Positions 33,583 through 47,280 of a stretch of DNA of 64,000 bases are shown here, one piece after another (the stretch's first letter is position 1; every line of letters begins with the position of its first letter). The notes below the pieces were generated by a model. The model was not told where the DNA came from, searched no databases, and saw nothing but the letters and a program-made list of their open reading frames with translations. Source of the stretch: Trematomus loennbergii (taxonomy: Eukaryota > Chordata > Actinopteri > Perciformes > Nototheniidae); NCBI GenBank assembly GCA_012861695.1, contig JAAOOA010000399.1, positions 9,252,147 through 9,316,146 on the forward strand, in the 5' to 3' direction. Position numbers and translations under genes: made by a program.

Positions 33583-36239
33583 GTTACTTTGAGTTTGTGT
33601 GATTCAACTGTTTAGCTATTGCTTTTAGCTAACAGTATTAAGCATTACTCCATAAAATTACCTATCTACTTCATATATAACTATGTTAATTATGTTTCCA
33701 ATACAAGAGAGTATGTGATCTTGGATAACGTTTGTTTTCACGTGCCACATTTAAGTTTCTAATGAAAGTATGTGGAACTTCACATGGTCATAAGTCAGGC
33801 TGAATAGGTAGGACGAAGAAACACAAGCTGTCACGCAGGAGTCCAGCGTTGTGTCACATGTAACACTAAAAGTCAACATTCTCTTACTTTAATTAATGTC
33901 TTTACGTTGAATAAACAAATTAAAACTTACCTTTTTTAAGCTATACCATGATGATACACCTAATCATCTAGACTGGTTGTGTTTTTTTGCAATTTACAAC
34001 TTTAACAACGTGTTAAAACTGCGCCCTTAACCCAGGAAAAAAAAATCCTGAATAATTAAGATTGCAGTGTATGGAACCTCATTTTATACAGCATTAGAAC
34101 CATTTGTTAAAATCCTAAAAGTGCGTTGTGTTATTGTTCCAAAGACTCCTTGGCATCTACCCTTTAAGGTACATTTACCTTGAAATCCACTGGTGCACGT
34201 TGTATTGCACGGTGTGTGTTCTTTGTATTGTATCAGTAAAAACAACAGATGCTGGGAGAACAACCATAACAGCAGCATTAATCATAAGAATATGTAAATG
34301 GATTTTGTGTTTTGTGTCAGTCTCTGCATACATTTCAGCTTATAGAACCTAATCTACAACAGGAGTCTTAGCTGGTGCATCTTGCAGAGACATTGATTTA
34401 AATCTTTATGACAATGAGAATGTATGAGTATAGGAGGTGCAATATAAATTCCGGTATGATGCGTGCTGTAGTTGATGGACAATTTGTGTTTTTCCGGAGA
34501 CAAACGGAGACAAATGACGGTTGCTGTTGATTCTTGGACTGCCGGGGGAATCATCCTGAGCACTGCTCATTCTGTCATCTCTGGCAATGGGAATGAATGT
34601 CAGACATGTGCTTGATCAGCTATGACCACTATTCGCCTTCAGGAAATGTTGACGAATACTTAAATCACACGCTTTGACTGAGTCTGCAGCTCTGCGCTTC
34701 AGCTCTCCAAAATCTCTCTTTTCTCCCCATCCCGTCACTCTCGCCCATCCCTTTCTCCTCTCCCCTTTCCTTTCTCTCTGCTTCTCTCTCTTCATCTGAG
34801 AATATGATTTGTCATGGTGACTGAGAGAGGAGATCGAAAAAATGTTTACTTCAGGAGAAAAAAATGTTCTCTAACGTGTCTTAATGTATTCTTTTAAAAG
34901 AATTGACGCAGTGGCATGGAAAAAGATTAATTATCACGCCATCAAGCACAGGAACAGCTGCAGAGAAGGATGGGTGTAAATTGCGAGTCGCTGACAATGC
35001 CTGCGTTACAGATGGATTCTCTGTCTGCGTTTCATATTGAGATGCAGGCTGTATGAGAGGAGGGGAAGGGAGGAATGGGAGAGAAAAGGGGGTTAGCGGG
35101 AAAAAAGCAATTTTGTCAGCTCTCGTCCAAATTTTGTGACGGGGGTAATTTTGATCCATTAGCTCTCAGCTACTCGCCTTGGCCAATTCTCCATCTTTTT
35201 CACTTTCACAAGATCTACCCCAGGGAAAAAACCTTTGGCCCTAATGGAATCTGTTTTCAATGCAAAATGTGCATGGATACATTTCTGTCAGATGCTCTCC
35301 CTTCCCACTAACCCATTCTGTTGTTTAAGTCAGTGTGAAATTGTATGCAGGTGTGCAGGATTGTTAACAGGATATCAGTCCGCTCATTCTTTAACGGGAG
35401 TTAAAAGTTTCATGACAATTCAGGAGAAGTTTAGGAATTGCTCCTGCTATATGAATCTCCTATAGACAAGCCTGGAGATAGGCAAAAGGCCAAGAAGCCA
35501 CCCCCTCAATATTGGGATTGTGCAATGACAATAACAGCCAAGATCAAAGGAAAGGGGGCAGAGAAGGGAGTGAAATGCTTGGGAGCTACCTTAGAAATCG
35601 CATCACTGGCTGAGCGAGCGTGGCAGCATTTAAGGTGCTATTTGTAATATCTTTATCCCGCATCCCACACATTGAAAAGTAGAGGCAAATGCCAGAATTC
35701 ACAACATTTCTAATTCATTTCCATGGCTCTTTTCTCATGATTCAGATGTATTGTTTCTCAGTCCAAAAAAACAAGCACAAACCACAACACACATGATTGA
35801 TGCTTAAACAATCAGAACATCATAACGCATAACCAGGATGTGCTTTATTTTAAGAGTCACTGATTGTACCCTTACATGCTTTAACTGGGCAATCTGCTTT
35901 GTCTGAAAACATAAGTGGGCACCATTTATCGCTTTTCAGAGTTTTCTCAGAATCATTCTTGCCCTCCAGCTTTGTTCTTTGAGCAGCTTTTTCAGGCCAA
36001 GCCTCTTCAAATGGAGAGGATTATACAGACACAATCACAGAGCCAGAGTGCTCTCTCAGACCACAGCTCAGGGCTACCTTCCTGTGGCACCTTCCAGGAA
36101 GGAGCAGGGCCTCCCTTAACACAAGAATGTTTTCCGAAAGAAGGATTACTCTGCTGTATATTGGTCCATCTCTCGTCCCCCCCTCTGCTCCTCTCCACCT
36201 CCTCGGACTGACCACCTGTGTGGCACCACTCTGCTTTAC
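33583..36239. other. Non-coding stretch, no gene seen
   Basis: AT-rich unique sequence. A CT-rich patch lies at about 34700-34800. A balanced block at about 34900-35240 could be regulatory but has no distinctive signature. No coding frame recognised. Confidence 0.5.
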
Positions 36240-37235
36240 TGCGGACCTGTTCCTGAGATTTCCTCGCTTCAGATTAGAAATGCCAATTATGTCTTATCAA
36301 GTCCGAGGGTCAATAAAATATTGAAGCAACAGTGTTTACTCCGATTAAGCCTCCAAGTGCCAGATGGAGATTATGGGACAGTTCAAATTCTAGTTTGGCC
36401 AGAAATAGGGACAGTGTTGAATTATGGATCACACGGCGAGCCTCTGGGAATGCGAAGAATAGATAGGGAGGTAATCCCAGAATGCTGAGAGCCCTAACAG
36501 GGAGGAGGGAGACAAGAACTGATAGGAGAAGAATTGAAAATCTGTGGGTGGAGGAGTTGAGCATGTCGGTGTACTTTCAGCTATAAACTTACTATCTGTA
36601 GACTCTTCTTTCGAAACCAGTTTTAATGTATGCAGCGTTCGGTTATCACTGATGCTAAATTAATTTACAATTCAGAAATGAATATTGCATATACTGTACT
36701 TCTTCAACATACACAACCGCATAAGAAAAAGTATTGGCACTTCACCGAGTGTCAGAAATGGATTCGCATTGGATTTTAAGGGAGCTATGAAAAAGCAGAA
36801 AGGTAAAGCAGCTGATCTAATAAAGAAAACATATTGTCAGCTGGCAATCTCTCCTACTTCAAACATAATTCAATTTCCCGTATGAAAGGAGATACCACTT
36901 TTAATTAAATTAGTTTCAGCTTTCTTTGAAGGTGCAATAGGTGACAGACCTCAATTATAATGTACTAATTAAAAAAAACACAAATAAATAAATAATTTCG
37001 AATACTGGGGGAGAAGGGAGAAAGTGTGTAACTCATGAAGCTTGTGAAGTTCCTGCTATCTCATCATTCCCATTAAAAGAAGGAGAGCAGCTAAAATTGA
37101 AAGTGACGGTGGAGTCTTTAGGAGGCGGCCTGTGATTTCCAAATTATCATATTTTCCGAGTCAATAATAAAAAGCTTATGATAGTGCTAGCTATGCTGAC
37201 AGGCTTTAATAAGATAGGGTCGCTGGAGCGCGGCA
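36240..37235. other. Candidate conserved non-coding elements (two blocks)
   Basis: Blocks at about 36760-36990 and 37080-37230 have TAAT-rich, repeat-free texture: CCACTTTTAATTAAATTAG near 36895, CCTCAATTATAATGTACTAATT near 36950, and TCCAAATTATCATATTTTCC and AAAAGCTTATGATAG in the second block. Coding is unlikely. Assigned by texture only. Confidence 0.3.
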
Positions 37236-37420
37236 GACAGAGTTCTGTGTGTTTGCGTATGTATCTGAATGTGTGTGCTGTGTGTGCACGTGCCGGGGAC
37301 CGTGCATGAATGTGTGTTTCTATTTAGAAAAGTGTGTTTTTCTAATGTGCACACATACTGTGCGTCATTTTCAGAAGAGTGTGTGTGTGAGTCATGTGTC
37401 TATACAGATGGAGGATAGTT
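37236..37420 (+). repeat. Degenerate TG-rich tract
   Basis: Scattered GTGTGTGT units are broken by substitutions, which suggests an old, decayed TG microsatellite. Confidence 0.6.
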
Positions 37421-39399
37421 GTTTGCCAACCTAGAAAATGTACAGCCTACAGAAAATATAAATCACAACTCCAACCCAATTCGGGGATTCTTGTACAGTA
37501 GCTATATTTCTGTAGCATCGTTGTTTACGAGATATTTGCCATGCACATCACCACAAACCCAACAAATTCTGTCGAGGTTTACAAGGGCTAGTGCTCACTG
37601 ACAAAGTGTCATTGTTTATTGGGTTATTTCAGCGAGAGATCATTTGAACAAAGGCAACTCTCAGTACCATAAAACATTGATATCATTCAGTAATAACACT
37701 GTCAGAGTTGCATTGCTTTTTATTGACATAACACATAGTTATTTTACAGCATGAATGCAGCGTAGCCCACACAGCATGTCGAAACTGTTTCAGCTCGATT
37801 GCTAATGAAAGTAACCCTGCTGCTTGATGTGTAGTCGAATGAATGACTAAAACAACCTGATGAAAGTTAGCACATTCTGCACGCTTTGTAAATAGCTGCC
37901 TTCCTCCGTCGCTGCATGACTATGTGCACTGACACACCAATGCCACATACTGTATAACACATGAGCCACAGTATCTGGAGACCTCATTGATACCATATTA
38001 GGAGAAAAGATAAAAACTAACAGGTCCATTGGGCACAAGTGTAGATCCTTCATTAGGGCGCTCCTCATTGATTTCCCTGTTGGTAATCTCACACTGATGA
38101 AGTGAGTGGGTACAAATATTCATGGCCCAGTGATTACCTTGACCTCATCCTACCAACAGCCATTAAGAAGTAAGGCTGGAGGGGGCTGCTGGGTGGAGAT
38201 AATTGTCCCTGGGGAGGTCAAGAGGGAAGGTTGTGGAGGCCCCAAAGGTTTCAGACACGTGGAACAAGAGGTATGTGTGCTTTTGTAGTGCGGCCATTGT
38301 GGTGGAGATGGGTTAGAGGTACAAGAAGAGATGGGATCAACACTCTCTTGAAAGAGGTGTGTGCCACAACTCTCTTTCACACAAACACACACAAAGACAC
38401 ACATGAACAGCCATCATGAACTCAACCACTCCGGCCTGCTTTACCCCAATTCTTGAAGGAAACAGGCTTCCAACACACATGGACACAATTCATAAGCTGC
38501 ATCCGAATGCTGTCTTTAATGTGGAGGGTCAGTTATGACCATAGACTGTATTCAAGAAATGGAATTAATCAACATGAATTCACTCATTGTTTTGTGGACA
38601 ATAGTTTTGGAGACTAAGATTTGGCATTTGAGCATCTCTATCTATTTTCTTTTTTTCATTTCCATCTTGCTTATGTAGAACCAGAAGTCAAAGGGAAGGT
38701 GGAGCTACAGGAAATTGATTCTAATGTGACTATTTTTACAAAAAAACGTGTATTAAAAAAACACTTGAAACTAGTATTCAAGACCAGAAACCAGTCCGGA
38801 AAATATTTGCTTTGGTAATACATTTTCTCATCGACATACAAACAGATTTCTTTGCAACCAGTGGACCGACCATGCCCATTAAAAAGAAAGCATTTCCGCA
38901 TTGGCTTCACTTTTCAGACCTGGAGTTTGCCGCCTGGTTTGACAACATTACTTCTGCTATCTCGGTCTGCTGGTGAAAGGATCCACCTGGACAGCAAGTT
39001 CAATGTCCTGACCAAATTACCCAATGTAGTCTACATTGGTTTGCTCATTTCAACAAGGTAAAAAGATTGACACTGGCTCGTCATCTGATTCATGCGGTCC
39101 AAGCGTCATTACATCCGTGTGTGAGGAGGCTCATTAGAATGGCCCTGCCACTTTGTGACAGCCACAGGAGCCTGTTATGAAAAGCAGGCTCTGCCCTGTC
39201 CTTTCCAATAACCTTTCCTTGGAAGGAAGAAGACGGGGAGAGGCAAAACGGGTACTGTAAAGAAAAGAGAAGGACAGCTGGAGAAGTAAAGAGAGGGAAG
39301 GCAAGGGAGGTACATCAAAAAGATGCAAAGTGCCAAAGGATCGTCCAACAATGAGGGACGGGAGAGCTTGACAAATTACTCTGCCTTTTCTTTTTGTTT
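37421..39399. other. Non-coding stretch, no gene seen
   Basis: Unique sequence. Positions 38530-38650 contain ACCATAGACTGTATTCAAGAAATGG, resembling a fish repeat phrase I have seen, but no boundaries can be set. No coding frame recognised. Confidence 0.45.
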
Positions 39400-39780
39400 A
39401 GTCAGTGTGAAGGTGGATGGAAGCGGGCTGGAAGAGGAGGGTGGGTAACGGTTGGTGGCATTATCGCGTACACAGCTGACAGGGAGGTCTGAGTCTAAAG
39501 CCCTCTCTCATTAGATATGCGAGCACATTAGCGGGGACGGCTGTCTTGCTAAAGGTCAGGGTTGGAGGATGCTGGGATGACGGCGAAGCGCGAAGCGATG
39601 AGCGTCCAACCTTCGGGCTCACCTCTTTGAACTTCAATCATTTTGGCCTGGGCTAATAGGTCCCTGGGGAGGATCAGAAGCAGAAAAGGCATGGGGAGGG
39701 GAGGGGAGCTTTAATGGGACATCACGCCACCTTGACATTTTAATTAAGACTCCCAGTCATTAGCATGCCAGAAGTTAGAC
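39400..39780. other. Candidate conserved non-coding element
   Basis: Balanced-GC block with CTCATTAGATATGCGAGCACATTAGC near 39507, CTTCAATCATTTTGGCCTGGGCTAATAGG near 39632, and TTTTAATTAAGACTCCCAGTCATTAGCATGCC near 39738. A GGGGAGGGGAGGGG run lies at 39693-39706. No coding frame. Texture suggests a regulatory element, untested. Confidence 0.33.
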
Positions 39781-40392
39781 TGTTGGAATCGTGCTATGTT
39801 AAAGCAAATGACAAGATGCCATTTTTTTTGTGTCCGTCACATAAGAATCTATCGGGCAACATGATGAAGAGGTTAGAAGAACTGAAGGATTTGCAAGATA
39901 AAGCAGTATTGATTTCACAATATTGTTCAGCTAGTGATCCAGAACAACACTGTGTTATCAAGGGCTCTGTTTCTATATGTTGTGTAAACAAGTGACATAC
40001 TAGGATTTAATACTGCTAATATTCTCTCAGTTAATTGTGCGTTGCTGTTATTTTGTTTCGTCTACATCTTCCAGCATTAAATTCAATTTAGTTCATGAAT
40101 GCTTTATGAGAAAACACCGTTTATAGAGTGCTTCCAAACTTGTGTACAGTGTAGATGGTACCGTGATTTTTGTGTAAAAGAAAATGAAGCTTATCATTTA
40201 TTAAATGTTTTTGTATTATATTCCGTTGTCTCGTGAATGCACAGAAATACAAATCGAGGTGTACATTGTTGCAGCTGATCAAGTTTAATAGAACAGAGGT
40301 GCAATTGCAATGTGAAGTAACCCAAACAAGTGCAACCATCTAATACGATTATGGAAGAACATGCTAAATTATGTTTTGTGTGATTATGTTAA
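39781..40392. other. AT-rich non-coding stretch, no gene seen
   Basis: Unique AT-rich sequence preceding the TTAA-flanked transposon. The short open frames are unrecognised. Confidence 0.5.
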
Positions 40393-40773
40393 AGGTGGGG
40401 TAGGTAATTCACTTCAGAAACACTTTTTGTTATATTCCATGGAATGCTCTTAACATCCCGATAGCAATGAATACATTAAGTGCTTTGACAATAAATACAT
40501 AAAATTTTCATCTGTGGAAGCCGTAATACTGTAAAAAGCACGACCAATCATCTGAGCCGGCCCGGCTAAAGTAACTGGATGGTCTACCTGCCTGTCAGCC
40601 TTCCATCTCGTGCACAAACTTTCTCGTGCCCTCATTGGTCATGTGCGCGTCTGTGTGTGTTGGAGGAGGGGCTCTGTAAGGAAGTCTGAAGGAAGGGGCA
40701 GATTTTTTCCGGTTGTGTAATTTCAAATTCTAGCGCACTCGAGCTGGTTTCTCCATTCTTACCTACCCTACCT
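40393..40773. mobile_element. TTAA-flanked miniature transposon (family D)
   Basis: The ends are AGGTGGGGTAGGTAA and its exact complement TTACCTACCCTACCT, each flanked by TTAA (40389-40392 and 40774-40777). A TTAA duplication points to piggyBac or Kolobok. Length 381 bp, no coding capacity. Confidence 0.9.
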
Positions 40774-41074
40774 TTAATTAACTACATCAACCATTATTTC
40801 AATATTAGCTACTAAATTAAGCATACGAAATGAACATCTAGGAGACAAATATCCATAGTTTTGTGTCTGCTCTGTATCTTTAAAAAATATCATCATTGAT
40901 CATAATTGGCTGAACTCTTTATTTTGTAAAGATGCTGAATCACGCTGTAGAATTGAGAAGAAGCTGTAGAGTTGGATACTAAATCTCAACCCTTTCATAT
41001 ATATATATATATATATGTATTATTGACTCATCAATTATATCAATATATTCTTTACAGTAGCTATTGTAACATTA
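40774..41074. other. AT-rich stretch with (AT)n
   Basis: No gene seen. An (AT)n tract of about 20 bp lies at about 40997-41016. Confidence 0.6.
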
Positions 41075-41342
41075 ACATGTATTGCTTTGGTTTCACAGCC
41101 TACCACATGGTCCCTCTAACTGCTCTCGTTAGCCTCATTTACAGCCAAACACAACTATGCTACCTGTTTAACACCAAGACGACAGACAGGCAAGGCAAAG
41201 TATGAGACTCATAGTCAAGGGAGTATTTGGCAGCTAAGGATATCTCCCTCAGGGCTAGTTGAAGACCAACATATAGCTAAAAGAGAGAGAAACTATTGGC
41301 CTAACGAATAAGGTGGCAAGAAACACAACTCTAATAGATAGA
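41075..41342. repeat. Decayed teleost interspersed repeat
   Basis: It contains GGTTTCACAGCCTACCACATGG, GCTCTCGTTAGCCTCATTTACAGC and TATCTCCCTCAGGGCTAGTTG in the order I recall from a widespread percomorph repeat. It runs directly into a SINE fragment. The family name is not known to me. Confidence 0.45.
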
Positions 41343-41520
41343 TAGTGCGCTGGACTTCAAATCAGGGGGTAGCAAGTTTGAGGCCCACTGCAGTCAGCAT
41401 GTCGTTGTGTCCCTGGGCAAGACACTTCACCCCAAATTGCTCCTGTGGGGATTGTCCACAGTACTGAATGTATGTAAGTCGCTTTGGATAAAAGCGTCTA
41501 ACAAATGACATGTAATGATA
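41343..41520 (+). mobile_element. tRNA-derived SINE, 5-prime truncated
   Basis: It shares, nearly base for base, the body and tail of the fuller copy at 61854-62060: GCAGTCAGCATGTCGTTGTGTCC, CCCCAAATTGCTCCTGTGGGG, GTCGCTTTGGATAAAAGCG. The box A region is missing and the B box is mutated (AGTTTGAGGCCC), so it cannot be transcribed by polymerase III. Confidence 0.85.
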
Positions 41521-42009
41521 TAATAATAAGTAATAATAATATGTAATGTTGTGTTTATAACTTATTGCGCTGCCACAGGTTTAAGGATTCTCAAATCTTT
41601 GCAGATGAGGATATTTATATAAGGCTTTTTATGTTAGTGTTTACTTGTACTACTCTGACCTGTTTCTCATTAAATCTAAACTGCACTAATGCCCCCGCTA
41701 AAAATGAAAAAAATGTTATAACCTTAATGTTCTCACAACAATTACTCAAGTCAATAACAAAACACTAAATAACTTAATTTATCTTACTAATTAATATTTT
41801 ATTCTGCCTCAGCCTAAGGGTCAACCCTTTCAATATTGCAGTCTGATATACAAGAAAAAGCTAATTAAGAAGAAAAAGACCAATAAAAATTAATTTATAA
41901 AATATTAATAATAGATGTATCAAAAAGAAAAGAAAAAACAAGTGCGATTAAATAAGCACTCGATTTGATAAGCTAACTAGAATTAGAAAACTCTTGAGAA
42001 TACCTTATC
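41521..42009. other. AT-rich non-coding stretch
   Basis: AT-rich, with a TAATAA-rich patch near 41517-41550. No gene seen. Confidence 0.6.
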
Positions 42010-42055
42010 CACACAACACACACACACACACACACACACACAACACACACACACA

Positions 42056-42133
<78 letters not shown>

Positions 42134-42158
42134 CACACCACACACACACACACACACA
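42010..42158 (+). repeat. (CA)n microsatellite, interrupted
   Basis: About 149 bp of CA with several one-base slips (AA, CC). Confidence 0.98.
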
Positions 42159-45100
42159 GAGAGCGCAGTGTTTATATTGTTTTTCGTAACTCCAAATTAC
42201 AGCCAGTCGGTGTGATGAACTTAATGGTCTTCTCTCTAGCCCCGCATTTGACAAATCCCATCTTGAGCTATGAAGAAAGAAGGCTCTATCGATCTACAGG
42301 GCCACCTAATTTATCACACTGCCTGAAGTTCCTCAAAAAGATTTGACCAAGGGGGTTATTCAATACTATTTTCTTCCTGGGTCCACAAAATGAAACTGCT
42401 CTTCTTCTGCAAAAAAAGTGAATGATGACAGGTGTCAGGAGACGAAGAGATTTGCGACAGAAACTCTCTCTCTGTTGCCTTTTCGCTTCTGCAAGCTTCA
42501 TTGACAACATGAATAGTCTCTAGGCTCTCTGAGCAATGATTTACAGACCAGAACAGTACAGATGTGCCTAGTCTCCTTTTACTTACCTACTGCACTGACA
42601 CAGAATACTCTATGGAGGCACCATGGTTTCTGAATACCAGCAGTTACCTTGAAGATAAAACTGACACCAGGATTATCAACTTCACAAAGAACTCAATCCA
42701 CCCCAACAGCCACATGATTGCATCACGTAGCCCCTTCCTTCTAGTCACAACAGCTGAGCTCTTTACTGGACCCCCAGATAGTAAAACACATGTTTAATTG
42801 CATTCTGTTACCTCCGTCTCAGACAGGGTCTCGTCCTCTGAGAGGGTCCAGGTCTTCCTATACTCCTACAGTAGACCAGGCAATCGTGATAAGTGCAGAG
42901 GGAAACCATTGTAAAGGCACTGACCCTGCTGAGAACAGGGCACTAATAGCAGTACCTTTTAAGCCAAATGTGGTAGCAACTGACAAGCCGCATCCCAAAG
43001 TGCACGGGCAAATAACTCCAGTTCAATGCAGTGTACAGCAGAGCATGAAGACACAAAAACTATTGAATGAGGGAAGAGGTCAAACGCACTTCAACCACCT
43101 CGCAAGGAATTGCAGGTCTGTCCGGTGCTCTCAGTGTTGGGCAGTAATGTATCAGGAGGCACTTTGGAGATTTAAGTACACTCGAGCACACGGATTTAGG
43201 AACAAACTTTATCATGTCTTCTAATAAAGATTGTTGCCCTAAACTTTAAACTTAGGACTCTAAAGTAAAACAAAACAACTATTAACAGAAAGTTCAGTTT
43301 TCAGTGTGCAAGCAAAGATAGCTCGCCTACATGTTAAGTACAGATACAGAACTGTATAGGAAAGTGTGTTGAAGCAGTAGGTGAAATGCATTTTGACCTG
43401 TGTGGGATGTTCACATTGATGCCAACCTACATGGGTCACTGAGGTCACATCTCGCATCTCTTCACAGCTGTTCTCCCTCCAGTTCATATTTCAAATGATC
43501 TAAAGCTTAAGTAACTGCCATGTTGACTGATTGATGTTGATGAGTCTGATATGACATCAGGCGTGAACTGCCCACTCAGGTCATAATGTCAGGAACTCAA
43601 CAGTAGGATGACACTTCTGGGTGGAAATGTTTTTTAAGGACTAATCCATTAATGCCATTCAGTTATTCTTGTTAATTTCAAGCTCTACGTATTTTATGAC
43701 ATGTTTTTCCAAAAAAAACGACATTAATATATGATTTGAAACCGTCTATGTTTGAAACGTATACAATAACAATAACATTCATTTCTGTCAACAACAGTCC
43801 TAAGGAAGACTTAAATTAAGATTTAAGTTCAAATCTAACAAATAAATAAAATAAAATGTATCATAGCAACATGCTTTTACAAAGCAAACACAGACAAAAA
43901 TACAAAAGATTCATGGAACTTGGTTAAAGCACAAATATGTGAGAGAAAATACATTATTCTAATAACCCTTTTGGACATAATTTATTTTTAGAAAATGTAT
44001 AATTCTCTCATTCACATAAATGAATATATTTACCTATGGGTACCTGTTACCCATGCACCTATTTCTTCAGAGAGATTGCATATCGTATGACTTGGAAAAT
44101 GGGTAATATTAATACTTTTTAGCAAAACTGTAAACTTGCATTATATAAACAACATGGTGAAATCAAGACGCTATGAAAAAGTGTGGTACACCACAAAAGT
44201 AGATACTCTGTTACCTTAAAACACTGACAGAAAACCCCAAGGATATTATTTTCAGAAACAATGATCAAAGAAACTCTCTCCGTTAAATCCACAGGAGCTA
44301 ATAAAACACAAGCTATCTATAGGGTGTTGCATGACTTTGGCTATAAATGCTCGCGCTAAAGAAAGGAAACATTTCCTAAGCATTTTACTGCAGAAATGAA
44401 CCTGACAGCTGTTAGCTACTAATGTATGAGCTGGCGACTGCAGCGTTAACCCGAGGCTCTCAACTACAGTTCAGAAACACAGATCTTAAACTTGTATGTG
44501 GGAAATGTGTTTTTCTGCATAGAATATTAAAATGTGAGTTTAAAGCCAAGCTTTTCAGTCTTATGGTGGTTCTTTAGTGCAGCCCCAGGGAAGTCATTTA
44601 AAAGTTGGGAGTAGTGATGTTTCTCTGTGTTCTGAGACAACAACCATGTGAAGGTTTGACCCATGTCTGACACACAAGCTACTACTGAGGGAAAAGAAGG
44701 GCTGTGAACACTGTAAATTATTTCTGTTGTTTTACAGTATTAATACTGTATGCTCCACAGTCATGTGTAAAGTATGCCACTGATTTTCAAAGTGTTTAGG
44801 AAATAATGAATGAAAGGAAAATATCTGAGTAATAGTTTTTACTGTATATCAGATTACACAAACCCAGATTGACCATTTTTGGATTTTGATTGTAAGTGCA
44901 AAGTACATAAGATTTCTAAACTTTCCAATCCTGAAGTTCAACATATATTTCATTGTTTGTGTCTTACTCTATTATTGAGGCTTCTGCAGTGAGTTCAGAC
45001 AAGAACCAGCCACAGTTTGCAAAGGTTAGCATTGAATGTATTGGTTTGTCTGCACATATATTGAATAGTACTACCTGAGGTTTATTTGTAATTCTTCTTC

Positions 45101-46860
45101 TGCAATATGAATGTATAATATTGATATAATAAACAGCTGACAGGATTTGAATGTTATAAAGAAGGAAAAGAAAGGATTACTGATATTTTAGTAAGTGTGT
45201 TAAGTTTTTAATTAAACAACTTGTTTTATTCTTATATGTTGTTATGTTATATTATATGTTGCATTATGAATTAAGGTTACACAGTTCATAACCATGTAAG
45301 CTTTGCAACATCCTTTCTTTCTAAAAAGAATGGTGCCATCAATTAGTCAAGCTATCCTGATTCAGGGCGCTTTATTGGTGCTCCAGTCTTTGGGTCCGAA
45401 TAGCTTTATATACCTTCTTGTATTCTCTCAGTGGGTTGTATTAGTGCTGTGGATATACTCTCAGGGTTTCTCCTGGCGTCAAAGGATTGATCTACACCAG
45501 TGGAAAGCTACTTTGTTTCCTTCCCGAGTGTTAAGCTATCAGCGTAATGATGAACCTGTGACAGAAGCTGCAGCAAACAGCCTCTGCGCAGAGAGTTATG
45601 ATGCCAGCCATTAACGGATCGGCAACACGGGCACGGGAGATAAGTCCCCGGGGCGAGGTCCTGTGGCACATACAGAGAGAACACTCTTTTTATTCCTCCT
45701 GCTTTTACCCTGACACCCTCCATCCCCTCCTTTTCATTTCTATTCTCTCAGGAGCCTATAGCGCAGGCAGACCTTCCTAATACACCCAGGTTCAAACTAA
45801 CGCAGAGGAAGAGAGCAATGCATTATTATATCTGTCACATGCTTTAGAGCTAGGGCCTGATATATGCCCTCCTTTACCTATTTGTGTTCTCTAAACTCCT
45901 ACAGTTTTATAAATGCCTCATAGCAGATGACATATTTACCATATGTTTTGCTGTTTGTGTTTCAGACTCAATGTATTAAGTTGCAAGTCAACTGGAAATG
46001 AAAGGGAAAACATAAATCGTTTTTGGACCAGATGTGGAAATGGTAATGATGGCAAAAATGTACTGTATATACATTTATTTACTTTCTTGCTAAGTGTTTG
46101 ATTGGAAGACCGATACCTCTTTATTGTAGCTTCAAGTTTAGCATACAGACAGACAATGTTATTGTATGTAATCCTCAGCAGCAAGCTAAGCAGCATTTTC
46201 CCAGAACTGTTCTTTAAATGGTATTAAGCAAAGGCAGCGTACGCAACTTAATAAACACAAACAGAAAGAATGTGCTGTATATTTGCACTAGATTATACAT
46301 GATAAGGAAAGAGTCAGAGGTCAGTAAATACATCATCAATTTACTTTATACATCATTTAATGGATCCACATGTTATATATATGATTTAGTTATGGAGAAC
46401 ATAATAAGCAACTTTTATTAGGGATAAACTAAACTAAAATCCTGTGCATATAAATTACCATAGTGTAGTTCAAGTTGCCTAAGCATGCAGTTAATCTGTT
46501 AGTTTCAAAATGGTCAACATGACATTTTGACATTAATAACAAAGTCAATTATTTTAACACATTTCAGGGCTGTGAGCATTCATCCGTTAGAGCGGCTAAT
46601 TGTGTTGTTTTATCCCAAAGTTAAGAACCAAAATGCTGAACTAATACAGTACATCCCCACTATTCAAGCCAAGTCAATTTCAGTTTTTAAATAGGGAGCT
46701 AAGTTTGAAGCAGTTTATATTAATAACTAAATTACATGTGAAACGTGATGCTTCTTAACAGGGCTTATGATAAATTGCGCTGAAAAATGTAAAGCTACGT
46801 AAATCTATCATCTCAAAGTTTCATCAAAGTTTAGGGAAAGATTTAGTATTCATAATGAAA
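42159..46860. other. Long non-coding stretch, no gene seen
   Basis: 4.7 kb of largely AT-rich unique sequence. Two open frames of 103-144 codons (42790-43224 and 45303-45614) were examined and show no recognisable domain. The block at about 45330-45680 is GC-balanced and might be regulatory. No mobile-element ends found. Confidence 0.5.
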
Positions 46861-47280
46861 GCAATTTGGAAAAGCACTCCACCTACGGCAAAACAGAATG
46901 GGACTTATAATCCTGAGCATCAGAGCTGAACGTCTCAACTAGTGTGGGATCCATGTAAATGGGCTTAATCAAAAGCTTTACATCTGCCGGTGTCATAATT
47001 CCGATGGAAGGTCATTACTAGTTTGGGGAGCAGCAGAGCATTTCGCCATTAAAAAAAGAAAGAGAAAAAACTAATTAGTTTGCACAACAAAAAAACAAAA
47101 GGGCTAAAACATGGCTGCACTGCGGGCTATCTCGCAGATAACTCTCTTAGCCAGACACGTTTCGTAATTAGTTTTTCCCCTCCACTGGGATATTCAATAA
47201 CCTGCAGTTGGGGTGATGGAAGAAGAGATAGTGATACTTATCTCAAATGTTTTCTCGCCACAAAAAAATAATCCTGTCAT
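46861..47280. other. Candidate conserved non-coding element
   Basis: Motif-dense block with GGGACTTATAATCCTGAGCATC near 46909, GGGCTTAATCAAAAGCTTTACATC near 46960 and GTCATAATTCCGATGG near 46991. AT-rich flanks, no coding frame. Assigned by texture only. Confidence 0.28.

Noticed and set aside
42790..43224. 144-codon open frame
   Set aside because: No domain or codon pattern recognised. Frames this long occur by chance in a 64-kb window.
45303..45614. 103-codon open frame in a GC-balanced block
   Set aside because: Leucine- and serine-rich product with no known family. The block looks more like regulatory or neutral DNA.
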